Origin: Bugula neritina
Lineage: Eukaryota > Bryozoa > Gymnolaemata > Cheilostomatida > Bugulidae
Assembly: GCA_964035545.1 (NCBI GenBank)
Contig: OZ037766.1
Coordinates: forward strand, 6,983,722-7,047,721
Reading direction: 5' to 3'
DNA: 64,000 bases
Positions 1 through 13,400 of this stretch are shown here, in pieces. Within the stretch, counting starts at the first letter, position 1. The number at the start of each line of letters is the position of its first letter. Made by a program: the position numbers and the translations under genes. The notes beneath the pieces are model-generated. The model searched no databases and was not told where the DNA came from. It was given only the letters and a program-made list of their open reading frames with translations.

Positions 1-1348
1 AAATTTTCAGCTCTACTGTAAATCAGTACCAATTAACTTAAGGCGATAACCACTGAACTGAAACTATAGCATTATAGTTCAATGGCTATAACATTCAATT
101 ATATTAGTGCTGCTTATATTATACATAAATGTTTACACTACTTATGTAATATTATATGTAGCTCAGTTAGACAAGAGCATAGTCCTAATATGCCTGTACG
201 TCTATGAAAAACAAGCAATTTTGAAAGCTGGACATCTACATGAAAATTTATATATTTTTGGGATAAATATATTCATATACAAATTTTACATGTAAGCTAG
301 TACTAACATATTTAAAGTTAATTAAAGATAAAATCTAAATTATACCCTTCATTATTACAATATTCTTCTGCAGGTGAAGTTTTTCTTTAGACATATGTTT
401 TATTAAAATACGAGTCAAAAAGTCTTAATGCCAATGAAACAATAAGAAAAGTCATCACTTTGTGAAGCTTACTAAAATAATTTCTTGTTGAACCGCATTC
501 TTAGAGACCGACTCTTAGAATATGTGGCTTTTAATCAATTTAATTTCTGAATAATACTTCCTTGCAAGAAAATATAATACACAAACAATCCAAGTTGATA
601 TTGGTTTCACTTTAATAATATGCACGAATCATACAACAAGCATAATCAGCATAATAATAAAAAGTCAATACATTTTTCATGCCACTAATTTTTGTATAGG
701 TGATTTAAATTAACTTTCATTTAATTCAAAATGTAGTTGTATTTCAGCTTTCTAAATATTATAATTGAACTTCTTAAAAAATGATCAAGTTCAACGGTAT
801 GCATGTAAAGTTTTGAACCTTTAAGAAATGATCTACAATGCAGAAAATAGCAATGACGCATAGTTGAGTTAGAATTGACTTACTATAGCAGTGTAGATAC
901 AACAATGTAAAAAGTTGACAGCTTGCTTTAGTTAACTACACATGGTAGGTTGTGTGACAATAATTGGCATGCTTTATTGTTATAGCCGTCATTGCCAAAA
1001 AATTTTATATGAACAAATTCACGGCTAAGCAAATTAATAACCATAATATACCAGATGGCTTGTAATAAAGTTACACTAGCATTTTTATAGCTATATAAAC
1101 CAAGTATAATATACAGAGCTTCCTGCAGCTGTATTCTTTGTATTATTTGTATACATCACAAATATCTAGCATACATTCGCGCCAAATAATATATTTCATG
1201 GTGTTAGCCTTTTCAAATAGGTTATTGTAAAGGTTCTGTTGGTATGAAATTATTATATGCTATATGTTATATTATAGCTTTACGTATAACAGTGTATAAT
1301 AAACATGAGAGTGTTTCTGTAAACATATAGATTTGTTTAATATTTCAG
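1..1348. other. AT-rich sequence upstream of first recognised exon
   Basis: No exon, RNA gene or repeat family is recognised here. The matrix gene that begins at 1349 enters its first visible exon in mid-codon, so its start codon and signal-peptide exon must lie here unrecognised or to the left of the window. Confidence 0.5.
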
Positions 1349-4300
1349 GCGTCTGAGGGGTCCAAATATCTGCTACAGTTATGATGTAGGTAGACACTGC
1401 TGTCCTGGCTTTGTGCAGATTAACAGCTTCTGTATCCCAAGTTCATCTGCACCTAAAGGTATGAAAATTTTACAGGCAATTTGTTTGAAAATAATATTCA
1501 ACTTTAAAAATTCAGAGCAATGCTGATATTGCATTTTAGTTGCAGTACAAGACTTATAATAACCAAACTTGAATTAATAAATTTCAAATTTATAAAAGTC
1601 TTATAAAAACTTTAAATTTCATATTAGAGATTTTCCTCCCATTGGCTCACTCCGTATTAAGAATATTTCAAATAGTCACTAGAAAGCTGTAAAGAATAAA
1701 TGTTTTATGAATTTTAATAGCATTTTTGTACAATAGTTGCACTTATTGAATATCTGTTTAGCAAGAATTAAGGTAGCCATTGACTTATTGAAAGAATGTA
1801 AGGCATTTCTTTTTAGATTAAATTAATACCAGTTAGATATATAATCTTACATGACTTGCATGCTATAGATGTTACCCATGTGTCTGCAGCTATAAGAAAT
1901 GTAGTGAGGCATGAAGTCTCGTAGAACAAAGCAAAGCTATTTCTTTGACAGCAAGTTAAATATCTCAATCAGTACATATATTATACTCATATAGTTTAGC
2001 TGTGTGTTAGAGCTATATTATTTTATATGATTGCAATAATACACTTTTATGATTTAATTTAAACTGAAGCTTTTTGCAATCTCTCCATTTTGAAATAGAT
2101 TTTGTAATTAATAAGGATTAGGCATTTGCAAGTAAATGGTTATTTTAAGTTATTGTGGATCAATTCCATGTGCATTAGACCTGATTGTGTGTATACTGCA
2201 CGTATAATTTGTCAACTTTTATTTCTGCAGCTTCAATAAGGAATAGCCAAACTACCCAGAGAAACTTTAATTAGTGCATTAATATGCTGATTAATTGGTA
2301 GAGAGAATGGCCGAAAGCCCCAAACCTATGAATATAATTTAATTAGTGTAATTAAGTTATAACTAGATGTAGCCTTCATTGTTTTCTATAATGCCTTTAG
2401 TAGTGCTAAATATAAATTGCACTAACTTTGTACTTATGATACACAGAACACAGGGTTTACATACCGTGCTGGTACAAATCTTACTCGCACATGCACTAGA
2501 TACACATGTATACTACATACACATGTACTACATTACTGCACTACTACACTACTACACTACCACACTACCACACTACCACACTACTACACTACTACAATAC
2601 TACACTACTACACTACTATATACACTACCACACTACTACACTACTACACTAATACACTACTACACTACCACACTACCACACTACCACACTACCACACTAC
2701 CACGCTACTACACTACCACACTACTACACTACTACACTGATACACTACTGCACTACTACACTACTACACTTCTACACTACCACACTACCACACTACCACA
2801 CTACCACACTACTACACTACTACACTACTACACTACTACACTACTACACTACTACACTACCACATTGCCACAATTTATTGTTTATTTAGCAGGCATCAAT
2901 CAGCAACCATAACTTAGTTAATTAATTCATGTCAAAAAGTGCTGTCCACTTGACATGAACAGTTAATGTAATTTGGTTCCTCATTTGAGGTAAATACAAC
3001 TTCGAAAGAAATTCTACACGTCAGATAACATATTTTAGAGGTGAGTTTAAAACAGGACATGAAAACCCCAGCTCCTCAAGTCAGATTTGCTTACAAGCCT
3101 TACAAACCTAAGATTGTAAGTCTGACAAAAACAGATGACTTGGGCCGACCAATTGGTGTGGCGTATTCTCACGGGAGAGAAGAAGAAACAGTCTTTCTTC
3201 CAAACACAAGTGAGTTTTTATAATGGCTTATGCATGGATATCACAGTGAGATTTGTTGAGTGGTGGGCTTTAAGTACTTCTATTCATTAGCTTTAATACA
3301 AGTTGTTATGTATTTATTGTGAAAATGATGTAAGGATATATGCCAAGCAATTGGTATTAAATAAATGAAAATTATTTCCGACACAACTCTTCAGCACTAA
3401 AATATTTGCTGAAAAAACAGTGTCTAATATCACTTTGAATATGAAGTTGCATATCATGATTTCATAAGAAACCCATGCAGTGAACTTATTTCTTGCTCCT
3501 CGAAAACTTTAGAGAAAAATATATTATGGATATTTAACAAATTTTCGTTGACTACCAAATTATATAAAATTTTCAAACTTTTACAAACAACTGTTAATAG
3601 ACAAGGTGCCAACTCTACAAATGATGAAACGACTAGAACTTTACTATATACTTTGATACATGATACAATGTCCGTATTTGTGATTTTAAAGAAACCGTGG
3701 AGTACATAGCTCCAAATCTAGCTGAAGATTTCTACATCCCGCACGATATGGAATCTATTCGCAAGCAGTTAGCTGAGCAAAGTAAGACAAGGGTGATTAC
3801 CACACCACCCCCAACTCCACCTAGACTGAGATTCCAGTCTGCCCCCACCACAAAGCCATACAGACCTTGGGATGACAAGTCTGATAGACTAACCGGACAG
3901 GTAAAAGTTGTGACAGAAATAGCTGATAGTAAGAATAGCAAACATGATAATTAGTAACTATGTAAATTGTTGCTATCTATTTGCTGCTACTCATTGATTT
4001 GTATGACACGCTAGTAATCTGCAGTGAAATTTAAATGATTTTATGCATAGCTTTATATATCAATATTTTAAAATTTCAAAATTAGACTTTGTTAGGCATT
4101 TTAGTTCTAATTAGTTACAACCAATTGTTTTGCCTCTTTATGGAATCATTCCTACAAGATAGCGACATTGGCTAAAAATGGCACCTGAAATATAATATAA
4201 ACAGAACAATAACCGCAGGTAAAGTTCTGTCTACTATTGCAGGTAGCTGTAGGTAAAGTAGGAAAGCAGTATCTCCAGGCTGTATTATCGGGAGAGGAAG

Positions 4301-7300
4301 TTGAGCATGAACCTTTGAACCCCACAGACACTGCAGCTTTTAGAGGGAGAGCACTGGTAACAAGACCTCTAGTTGGAGATAAGACAACTACTAACGCACC
4401 AAACAAAGTTTCAGGGTATTCCGTGTTACTAAAAGCATTTTCTTGTAATTACCGTTGTAGAATATGGGGTGAATCTAGCATATTTTATTAGCAAAATATG
4501 TTTATGCTTTATGCTTTAGAATTTCGGTTTTTAAGGATTCCCGTCGCATACCTGATTAAATTTGTATCTAATATATTCAATAGTTGTATTTAAATAGTTT
4601 CGCATGATACTTTTCCACATTTTTTAGTATAAACCGAAACTGCAATTACTGTTTCCTTGATATATAGCTGTAGCAACTGCAACTGAAGTTAAGGTTTCTA
4701 GTTAGAAATACGCAAATTGGTCATTTGTGACTTTGATTTACCATGGTGTATAAAACTACCAGCATGGCTTATACTGTGTTTCTAAACTACATCATGACAC
4801 TTGTAGGCTGGCTGAGAATACCCACAACAGAATATATTTTAGACAAATGCCTATTAACGCAGGCTCCAGTCTAACAGCAGCAACCAATCAGCAACAGAGC
4901 TCACAAGGAAATGTAATGCCTGACAACAGTCACACTGCATTCTTCAACAGTAAGATTATACTATACTTGCATATACTTTTTTTATGTTTATATTGAGCAG
5001 CTAAAATCTCTTTGTGAATCTAATATATTGTTCCATGATCCAATATAATTTAGAAAATTCAAAGGCGTGCATATATAATACATAAATGATACATGATCCA
5101 GTAGTTACCGCAAACCATAACACTTCACGATAAATAAACAAAATATATAATGCAAGTTATTAAATATTTTTATTTTACTATCTAAAACGTGTTGGTTAAT
5201 GAATTTATTTGCTCATATTTTGTTTGTGGTAGGAGAAAATGAGATTAACATAATATACAACATTTCGTACTAAATATAAACTAGTTTAATTAGAAATGTG
5301 TATTTTATTTGATATATATTTCAAAATAAATATTATGAACTGTATGATTGCAGAATGTCCTGAGGGCTATACGCCTGCAAAGTCTCCAGAAGATGGGGAG
5401 TTATGCTACCCTACCTCAGCTCTTCTCAGCTCTGCTGACGACTATGGTAGAGTGTCTGCTAGTGATAATGGAGGTATTGCGTGTCCACCTGGTAAGTTTA
5501 AAGCGTAATTTCTCACTGTTATATTTAGCCTTGCTGATTTCATGCATCGAAACACTATTCAATCATGTTTCAAGTGATCATTCAATGTAGCTGTTGTGAA
5601 ATAGTACCGCTGATTCATAGCAAACTAATAATATTCATTAAATTAGGTCATCGGCTAAAGTCATCAGCATTTGGAGAAGCCTGTGTTCCATTAAACTGGC
5701 AACCTTGTTCAGGTGAGGCAGGGTGTGATCACAACACCAACCAGCCTATCGTAGTGCCTTCTGTAGTATCATCTGATTGCGAGCAGATGGAAGGAGGACT
5801 TCCCTGCAGAAACACCCAAATTTCTCCAGGTTAGCAATCTTCTCATTAATTCTAAAAAAAGAATTTGTTTCTCATCTAAAATTTTTCAAAAGCATTCTGT
5901 AATTAAATTAAGTATAATTATATGTTATGCACTTTTCACCCAACTGCAACGCAGAGGGATTACAAGCTTTTGATATATTATAGACAGCAAAAAAGATATA
6001 ATATACTAGTGCAAAAAGTTATGCAATCCGTTGCTTAGATAATAATTTTGAAGACTTTGATGTGTCTCTCCAGGCCTAATTGAATAAATTCAATTTGTAA
6101 AACTGGAGTGTGTTTAATTTAACTTGAATTAATACCACGATATATGTCACATAGTATCTTCACATATATCTAATGCACATGTATTCTATAACCACGTAAA
6201 TGCAATAGTCAACATACTTCAAGTAAAGAAGCTCATAATGAAATGTTTTTGTCAAATTTGTGTGTTGATGTAAAGTTTCCTACCTACTTTCTTAGCATAA
6301 ATCTACAGAGCCTTAAAACGAACACAAAAGTTATAAAGTATGCAGTTTTGAAAAAGCAAGATTTAGTCTTAAATCTTAATCTACTAGCAAGTAGCTATTC
6401 TTCTCAATAACAATTTTTTCATGTTATGTAATTTGTATATTTGCAGATGACTGTTTTGGTAACGGTTGCTCTCCAGTCTTGGCAGATTGCTCTCCGGAAG
6501 GCTGTAACTACCCCCCACTAACTGACTGTTCAAGTGGCAGTTGCTCTGAGGCTACCAGTGAATGTGGAGATCAGCCATGTGAGACAGCTGTAGCAGCTGC
6601 CGGTGGTAGCTGCCTAAACGGAGGAACTAAACTGAATAATGGCGTCTGCTTATGCCAGCATGGCTATGAGGGAAGCCGGTGTGAATATAGTGTAGTAGGA
6701 AACACGCTGCCTGTAGCAGGTGAGTCATTTATAATCAAATTGAGTCGGCTTCTGTGTTGAAACAGTTTTTTGGTAAAAAATACATCAAAAGTAAATCCGT
6801 GTCAACTGTTGCAAAAATGAATTCACTCCAGAGGGAGTACAAATAAATAAGAGGAAACAACTCTAGAGTCATCAATTTGTACAAAAAAACTTTTACATTT
6901 CGCAACAATAATTATACTTATTGCCTGCTCTCTATAATCTTGAAATACACAATATGATAAGCAAGATAAACGTATACATATATAATTATTCACATAAATA
7001 ATATTTTTTGTAGATGTAGATGATATTGACGAATGCAATGTTGAGGGCACCTATGGAAGGGGGCCATGTGCTCATGAATGCATGAATACGATTGGCTCAT
7101 TTAAATGCTTTTGCCCTGCTGGTTCAATGCTGGCCCCGGATGGTGTTAACTGTATGCTAATCACGTGTCCCAAGTGTATGCACGGTGGGTACTGTGACAC
7201 AAACACCAACCAATGTGTCTGTCCTGCTGGATTTACTGGAGAAATATGTGAAACTGGTGAGTTAAGAATTTGTAACGTTAAAACCTTTTGACTCAAAAAT

Positions 7301-8433
7301 AGTTTTTAATTGATTTCTTGCTGAAAGCAAAATTATGAATTTATTTATTAGCATATATTTTACTTGTAAAATCTCAATTATATACTGTAAAGGACCTGAA
7401 AGGCTCAAATATTAAATGTGAAGAGACTGCATAACTGATTTAAACTTGTTAGGCCAGCTAGTATGGGTCAAGGAGTATTCTGTGCCATCACCAGTGAATT
7501 ATGTGTAAAGCTTGAAAAGTTCGGTAGAAATATTTCTAGGAAATGGACAAAAACAGTTTCGGAGATATTTCAATATTATGTGTTGATCTGCTTTTAGCAA
7601 AAGAAGCTTTTAATATTTATTGCTTGAATTTAAATTATTATTTGCAGATATTGACGAGTGCGAGACAGAAGGCGTGTGCTCTCACCAATGTAGGAACACG
7701 TTTGGGAGTTATGCGTGCTTGTGCAGACAAGGGTATACTTTACTCAGAGATGGACATACTTGTGAAGACTGGAGATGTAAACCGAAATGTGTGAATGGGG
7801 GAGTTTGTGTGAAGAACAAATGTGTCTGTCCCCCTGGCTTTAGAGGAATTATCTGCCAATTCAGTAAGAAAAGTGCTATTAGTTCATTCGTAGTAGAAAC
7901 ATTTTACTAATATTACTTTAAAAAAATTTCATTTCCTTCATACTAACACTCTATGGTAAATGTAGATGAAATTAGACAAGTGGTCTGTATAATATTTAAC
8001 ACAGGCATGTTTAAGTATAAAACTATACTAACCTTCATACAAACTTCGGAACTGGCTAAGCAAATATTTCGGCCCAAAAAAGCAAATTGCATTTTATACA
8101 TTATGGCTAGGATAACTTGATGAAAGCTATGACATAGTTCTAACTGCAGATTACTAAATTGAATATAAAATGTTAATGCTGTGTGTAGCGTGTATCATAA
8201 TCTGTATAGTAATATCAGTGCAAGTGTTAAACATCTTCTGACTTATTAAATATATAGATCTGAAGCAAAGTAGGTACACAGTATGCTCTTTTCTTTCAAA
8301 ACAAATCTTCTCTTTTTTGTTGCATATGATGCTTTGAAAGCTAAGCAAATAAAATAAATTCTTAGATTTATTTGTAGCTGATAATAATCATCACACATAG
8401 CCATTGTTTTTGTTTTTAGATGTAAGATTATAG
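1349..8433 (+). CDS. Fibrillin-like EGF-domain extracellular matrix protein (5' end missing)
   Basis: Spliced exons: 1349-1458, 3039-3209, 3692-3900, 4243-4415, 4807-4949, 5354-5491, 5647-5829, 6447-6719, 7014-7256, 7648-7863, 8420-8433 (about 623 residues visible). All junctions are GT-AG and the phases join without a break. The first exon encodes GPNICYSYDVGRHCCPGF, which resembles the N-terminal Cys cluster of fibrillins and related EMI/EGF matrix proteins. Exons 2-5 are Lys/Pro- and Gln/Ser-rich linker with no domain I can name. Exons 6-8 are Cys-rich and end in an EGF-like repeat (GGSCLNGGT to CQHGYEGSRCE). Exons 9 and 10 each encode a calcium-binding EGF repeat (DIDECN..., DIDECET...) followed by a short EGF repeat (CVCPAGFTGEICE, CVCPPGFRGIIC). 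EGF exons have phase-1 borders, the usual pattern for shuffled modules. The last exon adds four residues and TAG; if the exon-10 donor is skipped, a stop occurs at 7908-7910. Predicted role: secreted structural or adhesive matrix protein. The start lies outside the recognised region. Confidence 0.8.
2539..2864. repeat. 8-bp satellite, unit CACTACYA
   Basis: About 40 copies of an octanucleotide, mixed CACTACTA and CACTACCA, in the first visible intron of the matrix gene. It produces a spurious open frame of Thr/Leu/His/Tyr repeats. Confidence 0.9.
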
Positions 8434-9186
8434 AATTAATTAATATCTGAGATATATCTGTATTCTGAAGTAACAGCCTGCATGAAGACTTTATCAGAAG
8501 AGATCAGGAAATACTTGTGCAGGATGCTTTATCCTCATCAGCCATAATTTAAACTGCAATATTAAATTTCAATGATATGGTAAATCATATCCATTATAAT
8601 CCTATATTTTATTATACACTAAACTGCCCATTTCAAGTTTCGAAAACCATGCACTGAAATAGAGCAAGACCTTATTGCAACTAATTACGCTATACACTAG
8701 TAAACTTTCAAGTATGAAGCTTACATTCAAACTGAACTTGTTATTTTGTATGTTTTTAAGCAATACACTAACTGTATATTGTTGTTCATTATTTGCACTT
8801 TATCTCCTACCTGATACATTATGTGCCTTCTAAAATTTAATTGGCTAAATCTAAGCCGAGCTGTTGGGCTCTCACATCAATACTCGCGAAACTCTTATGA
8901 GTTTGGCTGTTGAATTTAATAAAATATTTTGATATATTATATTGTCATCATGGCAACAAAATATATAAAATTGTTAAATAGCTGAGAAATTGGCTGAGCA
9001 TTCAACATCAGCCTTTGTTATATGCCTTTATAGTAATCCCATTTACTACATAGTGCACATCAGTAATATATATGCTATTATATATTGTATCTAATGTCAT
9101 TATAAAGAATGCACCGAACAAGTTGATATGTTTTTTACAATATTTGTCTTATACTTACATATGTTTATATAAATTGGAAATGTTGC

Positions 9187-9192
9187 AATAAA
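9187..9192 (+). terminator. Candidate polyadenylation signal of the matrix gene
   Basis: AATAAA lies about 750 nt after the stop codon at 8433, in AT-rich 3' sequence. Placement is by motif only. Confidence 0.4.
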
Positions 9193-9196
9193 GTAT

Positions 9197-9202
9197 TTTA
9201 TT
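9197..9202 (-). terminator. Candidate polyadenylation signal of the SLC35 gene
   Basis: TTTATT on the + strand (AATAAA on the minus strand) lies about 1.3 kb beyond the transporter stop codon and only 4 bp from the opposing signal of the matrix gene. Motif evidence only. Confidence 0.25.
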
Positions 9203-10494
9203 TTTCTTATACCATGACTTATTTCTGTAAGCTAGCATTTACTAATGACAACGTTGTGAAATAATAGTGAATATTGGCCATAACCTGTAAAAATATGTTT
9301 ACCAAGGCTGATCAATCACCTTAAAAATTGGGTTATCAAAATTTTGACTGAAATAAAAGAACCTTGATAAATGTTATAAAGAAATAAATCTGGTTGTATC
9401 AAAATTTCACTAATTCAAAGCTGCAACAAATAATGTATTTAGATTTTAGACCTGCAATCATTTAAAGTATAATTTTATGGCATCAATAACAAAATAACAA
9501 GTGAATACACTTCATTATTGTATAAACATTAATTGAACTATTTTGTATAATATTTCAAGTATGGGTGTTGAGCTAGATAGTTTAACTATGCACTAGATGC
9601 TTCCTCAATGACAAAGATATTACTTTTAACTAACAAACTTAAAGTTTTCAGCATTCAATAAAATCGAAATGTATCATGTCAAGCAATTCTAGCAACTGCA
9701 CTAAGTTATACACAAGTGTTAATCAACATAACTATGCTGAAAGTAGAAACAGATATTGGCTGGTTACACAACAGTTTTGAGATCTATTCCAATAATTATA
9801 CAATGTGATGAAAGTAAAAAGCAAAGCCTCAAAAAACTTAGAAACTACAAAATATTCCTCAAAATTGGAAAAATTACCCTAACTAACTTTCTTAGCTAAA
9901 TAATTTGACACTCAAAATGTAATTAAAAGCCCACTGAAATTCATGACAAACCATTTGAACAATTGAAAAATTATATGAATAATAAAACCAACAGATCTGA
10001 AAAAACACATCACATCATTGCAATTACTTCAGTATTTAACTAAACAACACGAGGTGAATAAATTAAACTAGCAAAGTATAAATAGACACAACCTACAGCA
10101 TGAACAACATGCTGTTGCAATTGAAGTATAACAATATATTTAAACTTAGAAGTGTAACAGTATATTATGATTAAGTATCAAAACGACTAGAAAAATATTA
10201 ACTATAACAATAATCGATGTGACCATCTATCTTGGGAATGTTTATAATAAAACTCAGGTGAGTTAAAGTTTCAATCCCTGTGAGAGCCGCTGACGACGTA
10301 GTTTTTTACCTGAACTGTGCCTCTCACTATGCTGGTAACATAGTTTGAGGACTTTTAAAGTAGTACAGGATCAGTTACCGCTGCAACTGCCAACATCAAT
10401 CATCAATACCCCTACCACGTCTTGTCTATAATATTAAGTAACATATTAAGTGTACTAAAGTTATAATAGCCACAAGGAGCTGTAAAATGGTTAA
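9203..10494. other. Convergent intergenic AT-rich region
   Basis: Lies between the 3' ends of the matrix gene and the transporter gene. No coding exon is seen. At 10245-10330 there is a short segment resembling the 3' portion of the SINE family described at 10898-11103 (shared ATCCCTGTGAGA core), too diverged to delimit. Confidence 0.5.
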
Positions 10495-13400
10495 CTAGGA
10501 TTTAGTTGCAGCTGTAGTTTGATTCTTTTCTTCAGTATCAGTGAATCGAAGTTGTTTTCTCTCGTACAGGCCTAAACAAGAAATTAATGTGAATATCATT
10601 GTGATGTCATTAAAGGCGAAATCGGGTAAAATATTAAAAACATGACAAAATTTTGAATTGAAATTTAAAAAAAACGATTAAAAAATTAAATGGAATGAGA
10701 CAAATAATGAATATATACATAGACTATACATTACATGAGTTAGACATACCTATAGCTATTAAGACAAGCACCAATGCTATGGCATATTTCCAATCTGGAG
10801 AAAACTTTCGAGGGAACAAAAAGCAACTAAATACTGCATTCAATATTCCTAAAAAGAGAAGACAATTATTCAGTAACAATAATATTACATTATATTAAAA
10901 AAAACTCACGCAAGTTTGTGGTCGCCATCCCTGTGAGAAACCCCTGATAGAAAGGTTTTTGTTAAATTGGGCTAAGGACTTATTCAGATGGGGCACAGAA
11001 CCAATTATGACTGGATACTTTTCCTAACATCACCAATGGTCTTTGTTGGGATTCGAACCCATGACTAAGCAAACGCTCTAACCCGTAGACCTTGGCTGCT
11101 TTCTAATATTACATTATATTACCACATAAAAATATATAGTACTAAAATAAATAATATTCTCTATAAAAACATACTTTTTAAAATCATAACATAACCAGCC
11201 AATCTTAGCCATTAGCTGCACGCACAGAGATGTTTATTTATGTTGATGCAAACTATATGTAGTTTAATAATTTTAATAGAGCTCCGAAAAATTCTACACA
11301 TACGCATACATAAACATATTACCTGTGAGAGATTGTGAGTATATCTTTACAATGTTATCCAACTTTTTAATGACGGCTGCTGTCACTAGTCCTGACATGG
11401 CACCTAACTGAACTGTAGCCAATAGGAGAGCAGGAAGCAAGTTGCCGGCTGCAAAGGAATAAGAGTGGTAAGCCCATCCTCTGCCCCAGTAAGTCCACCC
11501 TCTACACCAGTAAGCTCTCCATCTACACCAGTAAGCCCACCCTCTACACCAGTAAGCCACACCCTCTACACCAGTAAGCTCTCCATCTACACCAGTAAGC
11601 CTACCCTCTACACCAGTAAGCCCCTCCTTCTACACCAGTAAGCCACACCCTCTACCCCAGTAAACCTGCCCTCTACGCAGTGTAGACAGTACACAATATC
11701 TTGTGACAAGGAAAACATCAAATGCTACAATTTTAGTTGAAAAAAATATATTTAAAATGAAGCTCCATTGTAAAAACCTTCATAAATTTGTATTAGTGAC
11801 TATATCGAGTGCACTTGGCACTATATTAGGTTGCCATCCGAACTCATGCTGATCAATACCGGTGTTTGATAGAATAAACTATTAACAACCCCATGTATTT
11901 ATATGCATTCAGACATATAACACCCGCACTGTAAACATGCAGCCTCTACTTCAAGTTGTGAATGTTATGAGCTTAAATAAACTATTTCTAGATTTCAGTT
12001 ATTTTAGAATATTATAGTTTATACAAAAATGTTATTGTCCTTGAGATTTAATTGAAAACACCCACCCACTAGCCCTATGTATAGTTGCTGCTAACTAAAC
12101 TGATTCATACAAGTTAGCTGTGTATCCAGTTAGTATTTCCTTACATGAATAGTATTTACTAGTAGAGTGCCTTTCAACCAAGCTTTATCCTGTACTCTAT
12201 ACAAATGTTCTGTGAATTGATTTTCATATTATCAGCTCATAAGAAAGTACAAGTGTACTAACCCAGAACAGGAGAAAGAGCTGCAGCAGTAGCAGCAGTA
12301 GAAGTAGTAGCAGCAGTTGTTGTAGTTGTGGTTGAAAAGATAGTTGGAGATGAAGTAGGAGTGGAACTGCTAGAATGGTAAACCTCCATTACATAGAACA
12401 CCAGGGAGAATAGAGAAGAGTAAAGGTACAACTGGAACTGCTGCTGACTGAAGGACCTCTTGTCATTCTTGAACAGGTACTTTAAAATATGACACAACAG
12501 GTACTTTAAAACATGACACAACAGGTACTTTAAAATATGACACAACAGGTACTTTAAAATATGATGCAAGATAGCATTAAAATCAAAGAAAGAGGTGAAC
12601 TACCTGAAACATACAAAATAGTGAAAATGACAAAATTTACAAAGGCAGTTTATGTAAGGCATATAAATACATTCACCAAAATATATATAGCACATGGCTT
12701 ACATACAAGACTTATACAACACTCAACACCACTAAACAGTCTTTAAAGGAATGTTACAATATAGAAGATAAATTAGACATCTCTGATACCATTTGCTTCT
12801 ATCATTGTTCATAGCTACTAAAACTTAATCTTTGAGTGTTGCTACATGCCAGCTTTTAATTTACTTCCAAAAAGACTTGGAAATTTAAAAACTATTTATA
12901 TACCAACAAGCATGTTTTATGGGTTTTTTGGTACCCCTACTTTAGGTGTGTCTACCTGTTTTTCTTTTGCACAGACAATGATGAATGCTTTACCTTACAA
13001 ATATCTAGAGTATAAAAAATGCAAATTGTAGTAGTTATGGTTGTTGTAGATATAATTGTATATAATTGTTAAAAATGAAGAGTGCTATATTTAACATAAT
13101 ATAGCATAACTTCCCTTTCTTAAAGCACAAAAACTGTCATATATTTTAGCCTGCTCCTAGCTCTAGTTTTAGTAGCTGAATTTTATTTGACAGCATCTCA
13201 TACCTCCCCGCTGTCTACGACGCAACGCTGTCGGCCAGAACTTTCTTACCTCCATGAGAATCGCTGCCGTTACGGAAAGTACAGACACAGTAGCAGAGAT
13301 TAGAAATGCCATTGGAGCTAAATATACGCCTTCACCATCACCGCTGACTTTAGTAACAACAATAGCAAGACAAAGCAGCAGCAGTGCAAACCATTGCAAT

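Noticed and set aside
2379-2912. 177-codon open frame rich in Tyr/Thr/Leu/His
   Set aside because: It is the translation of an intronic 8-bp satellite.
11041-11100. Possible tRNA gene (B box and A box on minus strand)
   Set aside because: The acceptor stem and anticodon arm do not fold and the unit is part of a dispersed SINE.
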